64,000 nucleotides of DNA from Dichetophora obliterata (GCA_963920525.1 OY986440.1:19316068-19380067); one strand, 5' to 3'. Numbered from the stretch's first letter, positions 43,855-55,637 are shown. Numbers and translations are program-made. Notes: generated by a model from the letters alone, not told the origin.

Positions 43855-44240
43855 TAATATCCTCCAAGTGCCACGAGCAACAGCACAAGCAAGTGCAGCG
43901 CAAATTTCTTGCTAGCCAACATGTGCCAACAAGTGCCACCAGCAACAGCACAAGCAAATGAAGCGCAAATTCTCCGCTTTCAATTTATTCAATGCACGCC
44001 GGAGTGTAATGGCAGAAATTTGCCTCTGCGCTTGAGACATGCTGAAATGGTGCTTCAGAAATATTGGAGAGTTGACCAGTCAATTGAATTGTGCTGCACT
44101 TGCTGGTGCTGCTTGTGATGGCACTAGGAGGATGTTGGCTAGCAACAAATTTTGCACTGCACTTGGTGGTGGTGGCACTTGGAGGACGTTCGCCAGCACA
44201 GAAAGCCAATTTAACTTTGCTGCACTTGCTGATGCACCGG
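43855..44240. repeat. Minisatellite units in inverted orientation
   Basis: A unit of about 55-65 bases (AAGTGCCACGAGCAACAGCA continuing CAAGCAAGTGCAGCGCAAATTT) occurs about twice at 43862-43971. It occurs inverted about twice at 44085-44240 (ATGTTGGCTAGCAACAAATT and GGTGGCACTTGGAGGACGTT). Terminal inverted repeats built from tandem units recall foldback elements of Drosophila. The frames over it read as repetitive peptide and are not genes. Confidence 0.65.
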
Positions 44241-44597
44241 GAGATCGTTGGCCCACACACACGCACACACAAACTCAAGCACTTTCGTTATTTTATTATT
44301 ATTTTGTTATTTTTTAAGTTTTTCAAATTTACAATATTACAAGTTCACGAAATAAGTTGCAAGTACAAGCACTCGAATGAAATATGTCGCAAAGTGAATA
44401 AAATGCAAATTAAATAAAATATTTGCGCTAAGACACGATCGAAATGTGTAACATCAAAATTTGCAACTGTCAAAATTTCGTCGTCCATTTGACACAGCAA
44501 AAAAGACAAATTTATTTCAACACACACAAATTTTATTCAACCTGATATTTTCTATCCTACCACGACTGAAAAGTTTCCTTTTGACACATACCCTTTA

Positions 44598-44991
44598 CAC
44601 GGAGGTTACAGGAGACAGTACTGTTAAGACAGTCACAACACATTCACAAATTTTTACCCACACACGCTAACTTTTGCTACTGTCTGCTCTACTGTCTTAA
44701 GTTTTTTGTAGACAGTTGGCGGGACAGTAGCTAGGAAAGTAGAATGATATTTAGCATATCAAGTGACAAAATACGTGAAAATTTAATAGAATTAAAGGAA
44801 AATTTGCAATACTTTGGCGCACTCGTAGTTTTAACAATAATTTTCTTCATAAAATAGAATTTTTTTACTATTTTGTCTACTGTCTTCCCAACTGTCTTAC
44901 CAACTGTCTACTCTTTTTCACAGACACAAAGTTTGACAATTAAAACGTATTTTTCACTGTCTTAACAGTACTGTCTCGTGTAACCCCCGTG
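44598..44991. mobile_element. TIR element CACGGAGGTTACAGGAGACAG
   Basis: About 36 bases at the left (CACGGAGGTTACAGGAGACA, then GTACTGTTAAGACAGT) are inverted at the right with about three mismatches. The left flank is TA, the right flank TT. The interior repeats GACAGT and CTGTCTACTGTCTT-like words. No coding. Confidence 0.75.
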
Positions 44992-45939
44992 TTATGAAAA
45001 AATTTATTAACAAAACAATGATAGTTGGCAACTCTAAGAATAAAATGCCTCAGTGGTGAAAATAAAAAGCCACTTACAAATACAACAAGTGTGAAAATTG
45101 TCAAACTTTGTTTGATGATATATAATAAAATAAGAGCATGCATGTAATTATTTGAATGTTCAACATATTTCTTTATCACAACTTAAAGATTAAAATGCTA
45201 AAACACTCAATCCATACATTATTTTTCTTGTTTGCAAACGAAGTTCCAGCAGAAAAAGAAGATCGCTCCATTTTTAAATCTCACCATGCATAGCAGCTGT
45301 TTAAGTAAAAGCAAATTTTTCAAAAATGTTGACAAATACAACAACTGAAGAAATTGCCAAACTTTAAAAGCATATATAGACCAATATAAAGCGAATTAAT
45401 AATAAGTTTTGGTTGCAAACATCTTATTGCAATCTAACTTAAGTATTTATATACTAACAAACTGCTAAAAAACATATTATATGCATTAATTTCAGGAGTT
45501 GCCAAGTGATTTCTTTGTGAGCTTGCGGCCGATTAAGAACAAGAGTGACGATAATTGCTGATATTTTTATGCACAAATACATGCAAACATTTTTGATGTC
45601 TGTATTGATGACAAAGTTCCTCGGAAAAATACGATGACGGAAACCAAAGATTTATACGATGGATGACCCTCTACCAAAATCGTTCAACGCGCCTAAAGAA
45701 GTTTTCACTTCAAAAAATTTTTGAATTAAATACACGAAAAACTGCGATGGTAAAAAGTATTATAACAAAATTACCGTTAGTTGAAAAATGTCGAAGGGCG
45801 CGTGTAGCAAAAACTAAGTATGTAACAATTTAATCTTCCGTTAAATCCGTGGAGCCGTTTAGATTTGTATAAAGGTCAAACAAACAAACAGAAAATTAGT
45901 TTTATTACTAAAGATAAATTTTCGTGTTCGACTAAAACA

Positions 45940-46480
45940 CTGAATCGCAACTTCTCATATCGACATGCGGGATTTTTATAGGAAATTAATTTATGTAAAA
46001 ATAAACAATTTACTTCTTCTTTCTTCAGATACATGTTTAAAGCGTCTCAGCCCAAACACGTATCTTGCCGAGTCAAGATTGCTGTATATTAGTTCTGAAT
46101 AAGATATGATTGGAAGTATTAGTTGTGCAACAAGCCTCTTTTTTGTCTCAATCGGAGTTAATTTAGCAGACATTCGTAAGCATTGAAGCGTGTAGTAAGC
46201 TTATTGAACAATATTGTTAACATGATTAGATTATGAATGTCTACAGTTAATATAAAAACCTAAAGTTTTAACCTAACCTTAATATAAGAACCTTACCATT
46301 AGTAGACAGTTATTACTTAAAAAAATCGGTCGGTGGTATTCTAAAAAACTTTCTGTTGCACGCATTTTTTTATAAGGTTTTACCCATTTTTTAACCTCGA
46401 TATTAATTTTTTTTTTTTTTTTTTTTTTTGAGAACAAGAAATACATACAAATAAGTAGTATTTTCAAAGTCCGCATACTT
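45940..46480 (-). pseudogene. LINE RT thumb fragment
   Basis: The minus strand reads KLTPIETKKRLVAQLILP, then ISYSELIYSNLDSA and VFGLRRFKHVSEERRSKL at 45991-46173. This is the region after the catalytic palm in insect CR1/Jockey-type LINEs. It is probably the upstream part of the LINE whose C-terminus is at 41380-41565, with R2 between. Frameshifts are present. Confidence 0.65.
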
Positions 46481-46486
46481 TTATTA

Positions 46487-47496
46487 CACACAGAAAAAAA
46501 TCATTGTAAAATCAACTAGAAACATAATGATTTTACATGTTTCCCCTATGATTTTGCTTCATAGAGATTTATAGTAAAATCATTGTGATTTTCATGTAAA
46601 CATCCCAACAAATTTTCATGTTGAATCATTATGAAATCATGTTAAATCATTATGATGGTCATGTTGAATCATTATGAAATCATGTAAAGTCATTATGATG
46701 GTCATGTTGAATCATTATGAAATGCAGCTGAATCCTAACCTCATTTTAAAATAAAAAGAACTTCAAGTAAGGTTTTATTTAGTTTTTTTTATTGAAAAAT
46801 AAAAAAAATACGACTTATAATTACAAAACATACCTCAATTTTTCTCCAACTAAATAGTTTTCTCGATAACGTGCACGAAGTCCTATGAGTGGTATAGCTT
46901 CCTGTTTATCTTTCTTAGATAAGTACCTTAAACTTTTCTAGTCAACTGAAGCTTCTGTTTCTATTGAAAAGTAATACAGCATTTTGATATTATTTTGTTA
47001 TAGTAACATAAGTCACATATCACATTATCTTGTTCATCTGTGTCGAAATTTATGGATTCGACTACTTCCGCTTGTATTTCTTTTTCATTCCACTTGTTTT
47101 ACTTTTTCAGCTGTTACAAACTATTTTAATTTTTAAGGAAGCTACTTCTGGCGATAAAACTTCTAATGTGCTAGAAACAAAGGAACTTCTTCAGCACGCA
47201 AAATTTTTTTTACATGATGCAATAATAATTTTACTAGATTTCGCAATGATTCAACATGATGTCATAATGATTCTACATTAAATCATAATGATTCTACATG
47301 AAATCGTGTTGATTAACTTTTTACATGATGCAATAATGGTTTTACTGGTTTTCATAATAATTCTACATGAAATCATAATGATTTTACATGAAATCATAAT
47401 GATTTTTATGTCGCTGCCACCATGAAATATAAAATCATGTAAAATGAAATCAACTATGCATCACAATGATTTTACTATGCAAAATTTTTCTATGTG
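46487..47496. mobile_element. CACACAG-ended element, copy A
   Basis: The termini CACACAGAAAAA and TTTTTCTATGTG bound 1010 bases. Subterminal zones are built from ATCATTATGATTTTACATG-type words in both orientations; the middle (about 46730-47200) is non-repetitive. It matches copy B (60671-61605) over its length at roughly 90% identity by eye, with extra subterminal words. Flanks TTATTA and TAGCAT do not match, so its target duplication is not preserved. On the minus strand 46961-47086 encodes a short Cys-rich relic shared with copy B. Confidence 0.75.
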
Positions 47497-47582
47497 TAGC
47501 ATATTCTTATTTACAAAAATTTTAAATTCGATTATGACTTTTTTCACCTAGCATGGCGTTTCGTTCCAGTGTGCAGCGCGCG

Positions 47583-47893
47583 AGTTACATACACTCCTCA
47601 GCCCGATCACTTAACGTTGCCGATCACGGTACCGTTGAATGATCAACACATGAAACGTGACGGAATGCACCAAGTCAGCATATTCTAGCTGATATGTATT
47701 CCGCCACGATTTATACATGTTTATGTTGTACATGTTTATAAAGCTCAGATAGAGCATAAGTTTATGCTAGAGTAAGAATAAAGTTTTAGTTGGAGTTTGA
47801 TGCTGATAATAAACAGACACATAAAATAAAGTGTTTTGAGTTTTATTAAATTATTATAACTAAATATATTTTTAATTATAAATTAAATAACTG
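47583..47893 (+). repeat. 5' LTR of the errantivirus
   Basis: Begins AGTTACATACACTCC and ends TAACT. A TATAAA box at 47737-47742 and an AATAAAG signal near 47769 fit U3 and R. Differences from the 3' LTR: C/T near 47769, an extra GC dinucleotide near 47803, and A/T near the end. Confidence 0.95.
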
Positions 47894-47910
47894 GCGCAGT
47901 CGATGAACGA
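47893..47910 (+). promoter_or_regulatory. Primer binding site, tRNA-Ser type
   Basis: TGGCGCAGTCGATGAACG starts at the last T of the LTR. TGGCGCAGTCG is complementary to the 3' end of insect tRNA-Ser, the primer used by the 17.6/297 branch of the group. The one-base overlap with the LTR is usual in this branch. Confidence 0.85.
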
Positions 47911-48665
47911 TACCGAGTTCCTTATTATTATATAAAATATATAAAGAATAAAATATATTCAAATTCAACTCAGCTCAAATTAAGACCAACTCAAGCCAAC
48001 ACTTATAAATAAAAATCAATAAAGATCACTTATTAAAGTGAACTAATTTATCTGAGGAAAACATCGGAACAAGTGTGACCACCGCAAAGAAGGCAGCAGC
48101 ACAGCATCCTACGGAACAAAATACGAAGAAGAATTGTGAAATTCTCAGCAAATTATCACAATCATTACCAGCGGATCTGTATACCTGAAGGCAGCAGCGA
48201 AATATACTACAGAACTACTACAATATTTTTACAATACAACAATTACACTAATATACTACAAAATTATTGTAATTAATAATAACATAAATTGTTAATTGTA
48301 CTTAATAATAACATTTGATTTTTTTTTTTAATTAAAATTTTGCCGTTAGGTGTAAAGATTTTATTTTGGTTGTGAATGGTAGTGGTGTTAACAAAGAAAA
48401 AAAAAATAACAAATACAAAAATGTCAAACCAACAAATAGAGCGTTGTTTAGTGGCGATAACACAATTGCTGCAACAGAATGCAAATCATCAAGGAAATAC
48501 ATTTAGGCAACGAGTCGAAAAAGATTTAAAGTATATGCAATCTTTTGAGGGTGATTCGAAAAAGTTACCAGCGTTCATGGGAGCTATAGATAGAATTTTA
48601 TTAGATTATGTAGGACAAGATAGGGTAGTTGATAATATGAAAATACTTGGTTCAGCTAAAAACTA

Positions 48666-49885
48666 TTGGGGGTTGGAATTAATTTTAAAGGTTTTTTTTC
48701 GGTTTTTGAGCATTTATTTAGAAACAACGGTACAATGTATATTATTCAAAGTATTGTCCATCGTTAGCTACAACATTTTCCCATCTTTCTGGCAGCATAT
48801 GGATTCCGCGCCGGAAGAACGATTCGTCTTTTGAGGCAATCCACGAATCGACCCGTTTTTTGGTATCCTCGTAAGAAGTGAAGCGCTGCTCAGCCAAGCC
48901 ATGCGTCATCGATCTGAATAGGTGGTAGTCGGAAGGGGCTATGTCTGGGCTATAAGGCGGGTGGGGTAGCACATCCCAATTCAGCGCCTCCAACGTTTCC
49001 TTGACGGTTCTTGCAACATGTGGCCGTGCGTTGTCATGTTGAAAAACCACTTTGTCGTGTCTTTTGGCATATTCCGGCCGTTTAACCTTTAATGCTCGGC
49101 TCAATTGCATCAATTGTTGTTGGTAGCGTTCCCCAGTGATGGTTTCGTTAGGTTTTAGCAGCTCATAGTACACGACACCCTTCTGATCCCACCAAATACA
49201 CAGCATAAGCTTGGCGCCATGAATATTCGGCTTGGCCCTCGATGTTGATGCATGGCCGGGTGGTCCCCACGATTTTTTTCGCTTAGGATTATCGTAATGG
49301 ATCCACTTTTCATCGCCAGTGACAATACGATCCAAAAAACTCTTCCTTTTATGCCGTTGAAGCAGTTGTTCGCACATGCAAAATCGCCGTTCAACGTCTC
49401 TCGGCTTCAACTGGTACGGCACCCAATCTCCTTGCTTTTGAATCATTCCCATGGCCTTCAAGCGTTTGCCGACCGTTGATAAGTCGACTCCCAATGATTC
49501 TGACAATTTTTGAAGGGTTTGACACGGGTCTTCATCGAGCAAAGCCTCCAATTCCTCATCTTCAAACTTTTTCGGCTGGCCCGGACGCTTTTGTCTTCCG
49601 TATCAAAATCACCACTTTTAAACCGACGGAACCAGTACTCACAAGTAGAAATCGATGGAGCATAGTCCCCGTAAGCCTCAGTAAGCGTGCGTTGTGCTTC
49701 AACCACTTTTTTCTTCAAATGGAAGCACAAAAGTAAACCTTCCCGCAAATTGCGTTTTGTTGGAACGAAAGTCGACATGTTCACAGAGAAAAAAATATAT
49801 GTTGTTTACACTTCAGTGGAATGACACATACTGAAAAATGAAGTTTACACAATGTGCTTTGAAATGAAGACAGCACTACAAGCCT
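48666..49885 (-). mobile_element. mariner (mauritiana-type) inserted in gag
   Basis: The element is bounded by gag text on both sides. I could not match its terminal repeats, so limits are approximate to about 15 bases; one end may be truncated. The minus-strand transposase frame lies at 48742-49784. The interruption post-dates the provirus and so is the youngest datable event in the window. Confidence 0.85.
48742..49784 (-). pseudogene. mariner transposase, one frameshift
   Basis: The N-terminal part (from about 49778, MSTFVPTKRNLREGLLLCFH) carries the helix-turn-helix region through FRRFKSGDFDTEDK. A single missing base at about 49589 then shifts the frame, and the rest is open for 269 codons to the stop at 48742. 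Motifs: WVPYQLKPRDVERR (WVPHEL-type), RIVTGDEKWIHYDNPKR (first Asp), VVFQHDNARPHVARTVK (second Asp), HPPYSPDIAPSDYHLFRSM (third Asp, DD34D). The C-terminus ends ERWENVVANDGQYFE. Full catalytic triad and about 345 residues in total, the normal length. It is the least damaged transposase in the window. Confidence 0.93.
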
Positions 49886-50604
49886 ACAAAAGACCAAATG
49901 ACAATTACAAAAGACATTACGACACTAAGAGTAGGTAGTATAAGGGAACTTAGTAGAAAAATAAAGGATTTAATTGATAATATAACAGAATTCAGTGCAC
50001 TAAGCGAAAATGAAGGACCAATGAAGGAAATTTTTTCTGCTTTGTTATTACAAAAAATAAAACAGTTAGCATCAGGCACTTTGGCATATACCATTATGAG
50101 GATTACATCATTGTCGGAAATAACAGATAAAATTCACGAATTTGAAGGGTTGGATGAAGGCAATTTAAATCCAAACTTAATTTTAAAAAATAATTATTGG
50201 ACTCCGAAAAACAAAAATAAAACTTATAGTCAGCAAATTGATACAGCAAATGAAACCAAATATATAAACAAATGGAAACCAAGAAATAATAGTTCAGATC
50301 AACTTAATTTACCTAGGCAAGGCTATAACAATTATAATCCACAAAATTCTGGTACACAAAATCGTTTTCAAAATATTTCAAGGCAGTTTCATCCTCAAAA
50401 TTTTTCAAATCAAAATAATTACAGACCTCAAATTCAGGCAGGCCCCTCAGGACACAATCAAAATCGTCAGTGGAATGCCAATTCAGCTAATACTAGGCAA
50501 AGCTATCAAAACAGAACACAACAGTCAAGACGCTCTTTTCGACCAGAGCCTAAGGAAGTAGATACTATGAGTAGATCCGAGAAGGTTGAAGAAGTAAATA
50601 ATAA

Positions 50605-53600
50605 CGATTTTCTTATAAATTAGCCTCGGAAAATCAAAACAAAATTATAATATCTTTAACATTATTTGACAAAAAATGGCGCACTTTAGTGGACCCTGGA
50701 TCCACTATCAGCATCATAAAAAAGAAAAGTTTTTTAGAATACAAATTGCCCATAGTAGAACGTAAAAATACTATTATAAGTACAATAGGCGGGAATATCG
50801 AGAAGCCAAATGAGAAAGTAAAAACGCCGTGTCCTTCGGAATTTTGTTTCCCTTCAAATGCGAAAATGAGATGGTTAAAAATGGATTTTAACAAGCCATA
50901 TGATCTTCTTTTAGGAAATGATTTTATATTCAACAATGTAAAAGTAATTGATATCGGAAGTAAAGAAATCATCCTAAACAATGGGGTTAAGCTTCCTTTC
51001 CAATCGAAGACCTTGCAAGAACAGGTTTATTCGTTGGATACAAGTGAGGTAAAAAATATCAAATTAAACCATTTAAATTCGAATGAAAAAAACCAAGTGC
51101 AGAAGCTTTTGAAAAAATTCAATAAATTAAATTATAAAGAAGGGGACGCTCTAACAAATACAAAAGCAGTGGTACATAAAATAAAAACCACAACTAATCA
51201 ACAAATAAATTCACGAATTTATAGGTTGCCTCCAAAGCACGAAGAAGAAGTCCGAAAACAAATTGTTGACTTAGAAAATCAGGGAATCATCAGAGAAAGC
51301 AGGAGTAGATATAGCTCTCCGATTCTAATAGTTCCGAAAAAAATTGATAACTCGGGCATACAAAAGTACAGATTAGTGGGTGATTATAGGAGACTAAATC
51401 AATTGACTGTAGACGATAAATACCCAATGCCAAATCTTGAAGGCATCCTTGACAAACTGGGCAAAACACAGTACTTTGGCACAATTGACTGAGCCAAGGG
51501 TTACAACCAAATATTGATGGCAGAGGAAGATATCGAAAAGACAGCTTTTGTAACTCCGGCTGGACTATATGAATATGTCCGTATGCCTTTCGGGCTGAAA
51601 AATGCCCCAGCCACTTTCCAGAAAATGATGAACGAAGTTTTGAGAGAATATATCAATAAGATATGTGTTGTCTATCTGGATGATGTTCTCGTATTTTCAA
51701 CCTCATTGGAGGAGCATATAAGTTCTCTTGTAAAAATTTTTTCGACATTAGAAAAACATAACCTTAAAATTCAAGCCGATAAGTGTAGCTTCTTAAAAAA
51801 GGAAACACAGTTTTTAGGGCATATACTAACTAAAGAAGGCATTAAGCCAAACCCTGAGAAAATTATGGTTATTCAAAATCTGGTGGTGCCTAAAACGGAA
51901 AAGCAACTTAAAGGATTCTTGGGAGCCACAGGCTATTATAGAAAATTTATTAAAAATTATTCTAAAATAGCTTATCCTATGATAAAGTATCTGAAGAAAG
52001 GATTTAAAATTAATTTTAAAGATCCACAATATATAAGCAGTTTTGAAAATTTGAAAGCCTTAATAATATCACACCCTATTTTAAAATTCCCAGAGTATGA
52101 CAAGGAGTTCACTATCATTACAGATGCTAGTGACTACGTATCGGTGCTGTCCTTTCTCAGCAGGGACAACCTGTATGTTATATCTCTAGAACATTAAATA
52201 ACCATGAGCAAAAATATGCGACTACTGACAAGGAATTTTTGGCTATAATATATGCTATCACGTATCTTAGACCCTATATCTATGGAAAGAAGTTTAAAAT
52301 AATAACTGACCATTGCCCAATTAAATATTTAAATAATAAATATAAAGGGAAGGAATTCTCCCAACGTCACCAAAGGTGGCTTTTGAAACTCCAGGAGTAT
52401 AGCTATGAGATAGAATATTTAAATGGTAAAGATAACGTTGTGGCAGACTTTTTGAGTAGAATTGAGAATTCGCCCAAAATAAATGAAAATAATGACCATG
52501 AATCAAACTACGAACTGACAGACACTATACATTCCGCTGAAGAAGAGTTGTTAGAGCATTTTTTTATAAAGGAAGAGATAGTTAATAAATACAAGATACA
52601 AATAATAATAACATATAGCCCAAAAGCCGAGTTGCAAACACTCCATAACAGAAAAATTATTGGAATTAATCCAATGGAGGATGAAAACTATATTAAAAAT
52701 ATTTTTAAACGTTATATAAAAAAAGGGAAAATAGGCATTTTTTCAGAGGTCTCTGAGTCAGATTATCACCAAATACAACTGATACTTATATCTATGTTTT
52801 CACACGAAAACCAAATTGAATTCGTCAAGTGTACAAAAAAGGCTTCCGAAATAGGAGACGAGGAAGAGTTGCACAAACAAATTTCATTATATCATAGTAA
52901 TGAATCAATGCACAGCGGTATTAACGAAACCTATAACACACTAAAAGAAATAATATACTATCCAAAATTCAAGGAGCATATTCAGCTAATAATTAATAAC
53001 CATCAAAAGTGTCAACAAATCAAATATGATAGGAGACCAATTAGGCCCAAATTTCATTTAACGCAAACTGCAACCGAAAAGAACGAAATCATTCATGTCG
53101 ATATTTTTCATTTTAAAAAATTATCATTTGTAACAGTTATTGATAAATTAACCAAATTCGCAGCAGCTTATAACATTACTGATAGAAATTGGAGATCAAA
53201 GAAAACAATAATAGTAGAACATTTTGCCAAATTTGGGAAACCTAAAAAAATCATTATGGATAATGAATTTAGAGCAGAACAACTAATAGAATTTTTGTCT
53301 ACAGAAGGTATAGAGGTACATTTAACAAAGCCCAACAACCATACAGGAAATGCAGACATTGAGAGGCTTCACTCAACCTTGTTGGAAAAACTAACAGGAA
53401 TTGATGATCCAAGTCTCTCAACGGAAATGAGGATACAGATCGTTATAGGTAACTATAATGATCGCTATCATTCTACCATCAAATGTTCTCCTAGGTCCGC
53501 AAAAGAAAACGTTTGCTCCACAATTTTACAAGATAGAATAAATCAATCCAAAAATCACATCATAGAGAAAAGAAATAGAACTAGAGAACAATATACTGAA

Positions 53601-53801
53601 TATAGACCAAGAGGCTTTATAAAAAATTATCGTAGAGTCAGACACAAAGACCAACCGTATTATAGAAGTAATCCATTGAAAAATGTCCATATTGCCAATA
53701 TAAAAAGACCATATAAATTCGCAAGAATTGAAATCTTGAATAATAATGAGGATGATGATAGATTTAGTACTAGGGCAATAGCTGGTGATCCTGGTTATTG
53801 A
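50605..53801 (+). pseudogene. pol: pol (protease, RT, RNase H, integrase), with a stop and a frameshift
   Basis: The frame opens at 50605 and overlaps gag by 19 bases in the -1 frame, so translation by -1 shifting is expected. Protease: VDPGSTISII at 50692, with DPG where DTG/DSG is usual. RT: YRLPPKHEEEVRKQI, then a TGA at 51490-51492 right after motif A TID. PFGLKNAPATF and YLDDVLVF (catalytic) follow. RNase H: FTIITDASDY, then a one-base loss at about 52140, resuming SQQGQPVCYISRTL and HEQKYATTDKEFLAIIY. Integrase: zinc region with HSNESMH and HQKC (first Cys replaced by His), core HVDIF, IMDNEF and ADIERLH giving D, D, E. Stop at 53801. Role: reverse transcription and integration. Inactive. 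Confidence 0.93.
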
Positions 53802-53880
53802 AAAACATAATGAATATATCCATTAAAATTTATTTTATAAGTATCGAATCATTTAAACGGAGTGATTATATAATTATAAT

Positions 53881-55283
53881 TTGCAGGGAATATTGACGAT
53901 CGTGATTTTAATTGCAACAGCAATTACAGCAAGAGGACGCCTACAAGTAACCCCAATAACTGAAGAAGCAGGTTATACTATAATACAAATGGGGGTGGTT
54001 GAAATAGTAAATGAGGTAAATACAGTGTTACATGTTATACGACCACATGAAATAGCTAGTGTAATAAATCAGTTTGAAGAAAACATAATGAAAACAGAAA
54101 TAAATAATAAAGAACTTCTAATAAATGAGATAAAAATAATTAAAGCTAAACTCAAATCTATTACCCCTAGCGAGGAAAGAAGAAAGAAAAGAGGATTAAT
54201 AAATGTTGGGGGCTCCATGTATAAATGGATGTTCGGCGTAATGGATGATGAGGATAGGCAAGATATTGTAGATCATATGAAAATAATAGAGGAAAATAAT
54301 CACAATGCAATTACAAATTTAAATAAACAAATATTCATTAACGAATATTTCAATAACACGATGAATCTAATGAAAACAACCATTGAAAACGATAGAATCA
54401 AAATTTTGAGGTCATTAAATAAAACACAATCAGTAAATAGGGAATTAATGAAACAATTATTGTTTAATGACCAAATGAATAAGCTACGGTATTTGGAAGG
54501 AAAGATTAAAGTAGAATACTGGATAATATAGCTGCAGCAAAACATAATTTAATACATCCAGGAATGCTAACCAAAGAAGAAATAGAATATTTCAATATAG
54601 ATTTCTACAAGCTTAAACTTGCAAAATTAGGAGTTTTATCATACAAAAACGAGTCAATTATATTTGCTATACAGATACTAAACAATTATATTACTACTGA
54701 CCGAAAATTGATAACACCACTACCAGATAAAGAAAATTTGCAAATAGAGGAAAAAGATGAAATTATTGTCACCGTAAATTTCAAAAATTACAAGTATATC
54801 GAAAACATGATGTTAAAAAAGTTAAAAATAACAAAAAACTGTATTTTTTCAAATAACTGTATTTTTAAGTATAATAATCAAACTAAAGTTAAAGACATAA
54901 ATGATGACACAATTTTAATAAAAAATGCACATAATGAAAAACTGATACAGAATTGTGACAAACGTAATTTTACATTATATAAGAACTATATTATTAATTT
55001 TTCAAATTGTAAATTGCAGATAAGAAACCAAAAATATTATAACAACAAAATTGAATTTGTGGAAAAATATACCTACCCTGTCAAAATGTTAAATCAAACA
55101 TACGAAAGCCAAATTAGTTTTGAAAAAATTGTATTAAATAACTTTGAAAACATAAAACATATACAGGAATTAAAGTACCACAAAAATGTTTCTTATAGTA
55201 TAAGTGCTGTGCTAATGGGTATAATTGTAATAACACTAGTTTTGTTTTGGCTAAGAAAAAGAAATGTAAATGTAAAAATTTAA
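53881..55283 (+). pseudogene. env: env-like glycoprotein gene, frameshifted
   Basis: No ATG at the start: the frame opens at TTGCAG|GGAATA. ATTTGCAG is a good 3' splice acceptor, so the product probably comes from a spliced RNA, as known for Gypsy-group env. A signal-peptide-like stretch (LTIVILIATAITARG) is followed by a coiled-coil-prone region. A furin-like site, RRKKR, sits directly before GLINVGGSMYKWMFG, the fusion-peptide arrangement shared with baculovirus F proteins. A frameshift lies at about 54510-54531; the second part runs to 55283. It ends with a membrane segment, SAVLMGIIVITLVLFWL, and a basic tail. Such proteins mediate membrane fusion; this copy is broken. Confidence 0.9.
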
Positions 55284-55299
55284 AATAAAAGGATTCGGG

Positions 55300-55324
55300 A
55301 GAATCCTAAAAGCAACCTGGGAGG
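55300..55324 (+). promoter_or_regulatory. Polypurine tract region
   Basis: CCTGGGAGG lies directly before the 3' LTR start AGTTA at 55325. The G-run is the expected primer for plus-strand DNA synthesis, though it is short. Confidence 0.6.
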
Positions 55325-55633
55325 AGTTACATACACTCCTCAGCCCGATCACTTAACGTTGCCGATCACGGTACCGTTGAATGATCAACACATGAAACGT
55401 GACGGAATGCACCAAGTCAGCATATTCTAGCTGATATGTATTCCGCCACGATTTATACATGTTTATGTTGTACATGTTTATAAAGCTCAGATAGAGCATA
55501 AGTTTATGTTAGAGTAAGAATAAAGTTTTAGTTGGAGTTTGATCTGATAATAAACAGACACATAAAATAAAGTGTTTTGAGTTTTATTAAATTATTATAA
55601 CTAAATATATTTTTAATTATAAATTATATAACT
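55325..55633 (+). repeat. 3' LTR of the errantivirus
   Basis: 309 bases, AGTTA...TAACT, about 99% identical to the 5' LTR, followed by the CGCG duplication. Confidence 0.95.
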
Positions 55634-55637
55634 CGCG

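Larger units (their letters stand above)
41571..45925 (+). repeat. Long repeat family, copy R2 (interrupted)
   Basis: Starts TTTTACTCGAGAGTCATTTA and ends GGAGCCGTTTAGATTTGTAT and CAAACAAACAGAAAATTA, parallel to R1. It is contiguous with R1 order from GGTAGACATCATTCGG (41810) to TTTTTTGATGTCAAAATAAC (42591-42610), is then broken by about 3.1 kb (42617-45690), and resumes at ACGAAAAACTGCGATGGTAA. Confidence 0.7.
48421..50623 (+). pseudogene. gag: gag, split by a mariner insertion
   Basis: The N-terminal part starts MSNQQIERCLVAITQLLQQ at 48421 (an upstream in-frame ATG at 48376 is also possible) and runs to about 48665. It resumes at about 49886 with TTLRVGSIRELSRKIKDLI and a long Asn/Gln-rich tail ending at TAG 50621-50623. 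The tail contains AGPSGHNQNRQ and RPEPKEVDTMSRSEK. A zinc knuckle is not obvious, as is usual for this branch. The protein would form the capsid. The mariner lies on the opposite strand and destroys the reading frame. The two parts are in different frames by the length of the insert. Confidence 0.9.
47583..55633 (+). mobile_element. Errantivirus-type (Gypsy group) provirus, nearly full length
   Basis: Two LTRs (311 and 309 bp) enclose primer site, gag, pol and env in order. The 4-bp target duplication is CGCG (47579-47582, 55634-55637), a YRYR site as favoured by Gypsy-group errantiviruses; LTR ends are AGTTA...TAACT. A mariner (about 1.2 kb) sits in gag; without it the provirus is about 6.85 kb. 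Breaks: the gag insertion, one stop in RT, one frameshift at the RT/RNase H junction and one frameshift in env. The LTRs differ by two substitutions and one 2-base indel, so the insertion is young compared with the other TEs here. Old copies of such retroviruses are common in flies; this one is defective. Confidence 0.95.

Noticed and set aside
43909..44417. Overlapping frames on both strands near 44 kb
   Set aside because: They read the inverted minisatellite units and lack any non-repetitive domain.
47030..47281. Plus-strand frame conserved between 47.0 and 61.1 kb as a gene
   Set aside because: The similarity reflects two copies of one transposable element; the frame is hydrophobic AT-rich text with no domain and is truncated by a stop in copy B.
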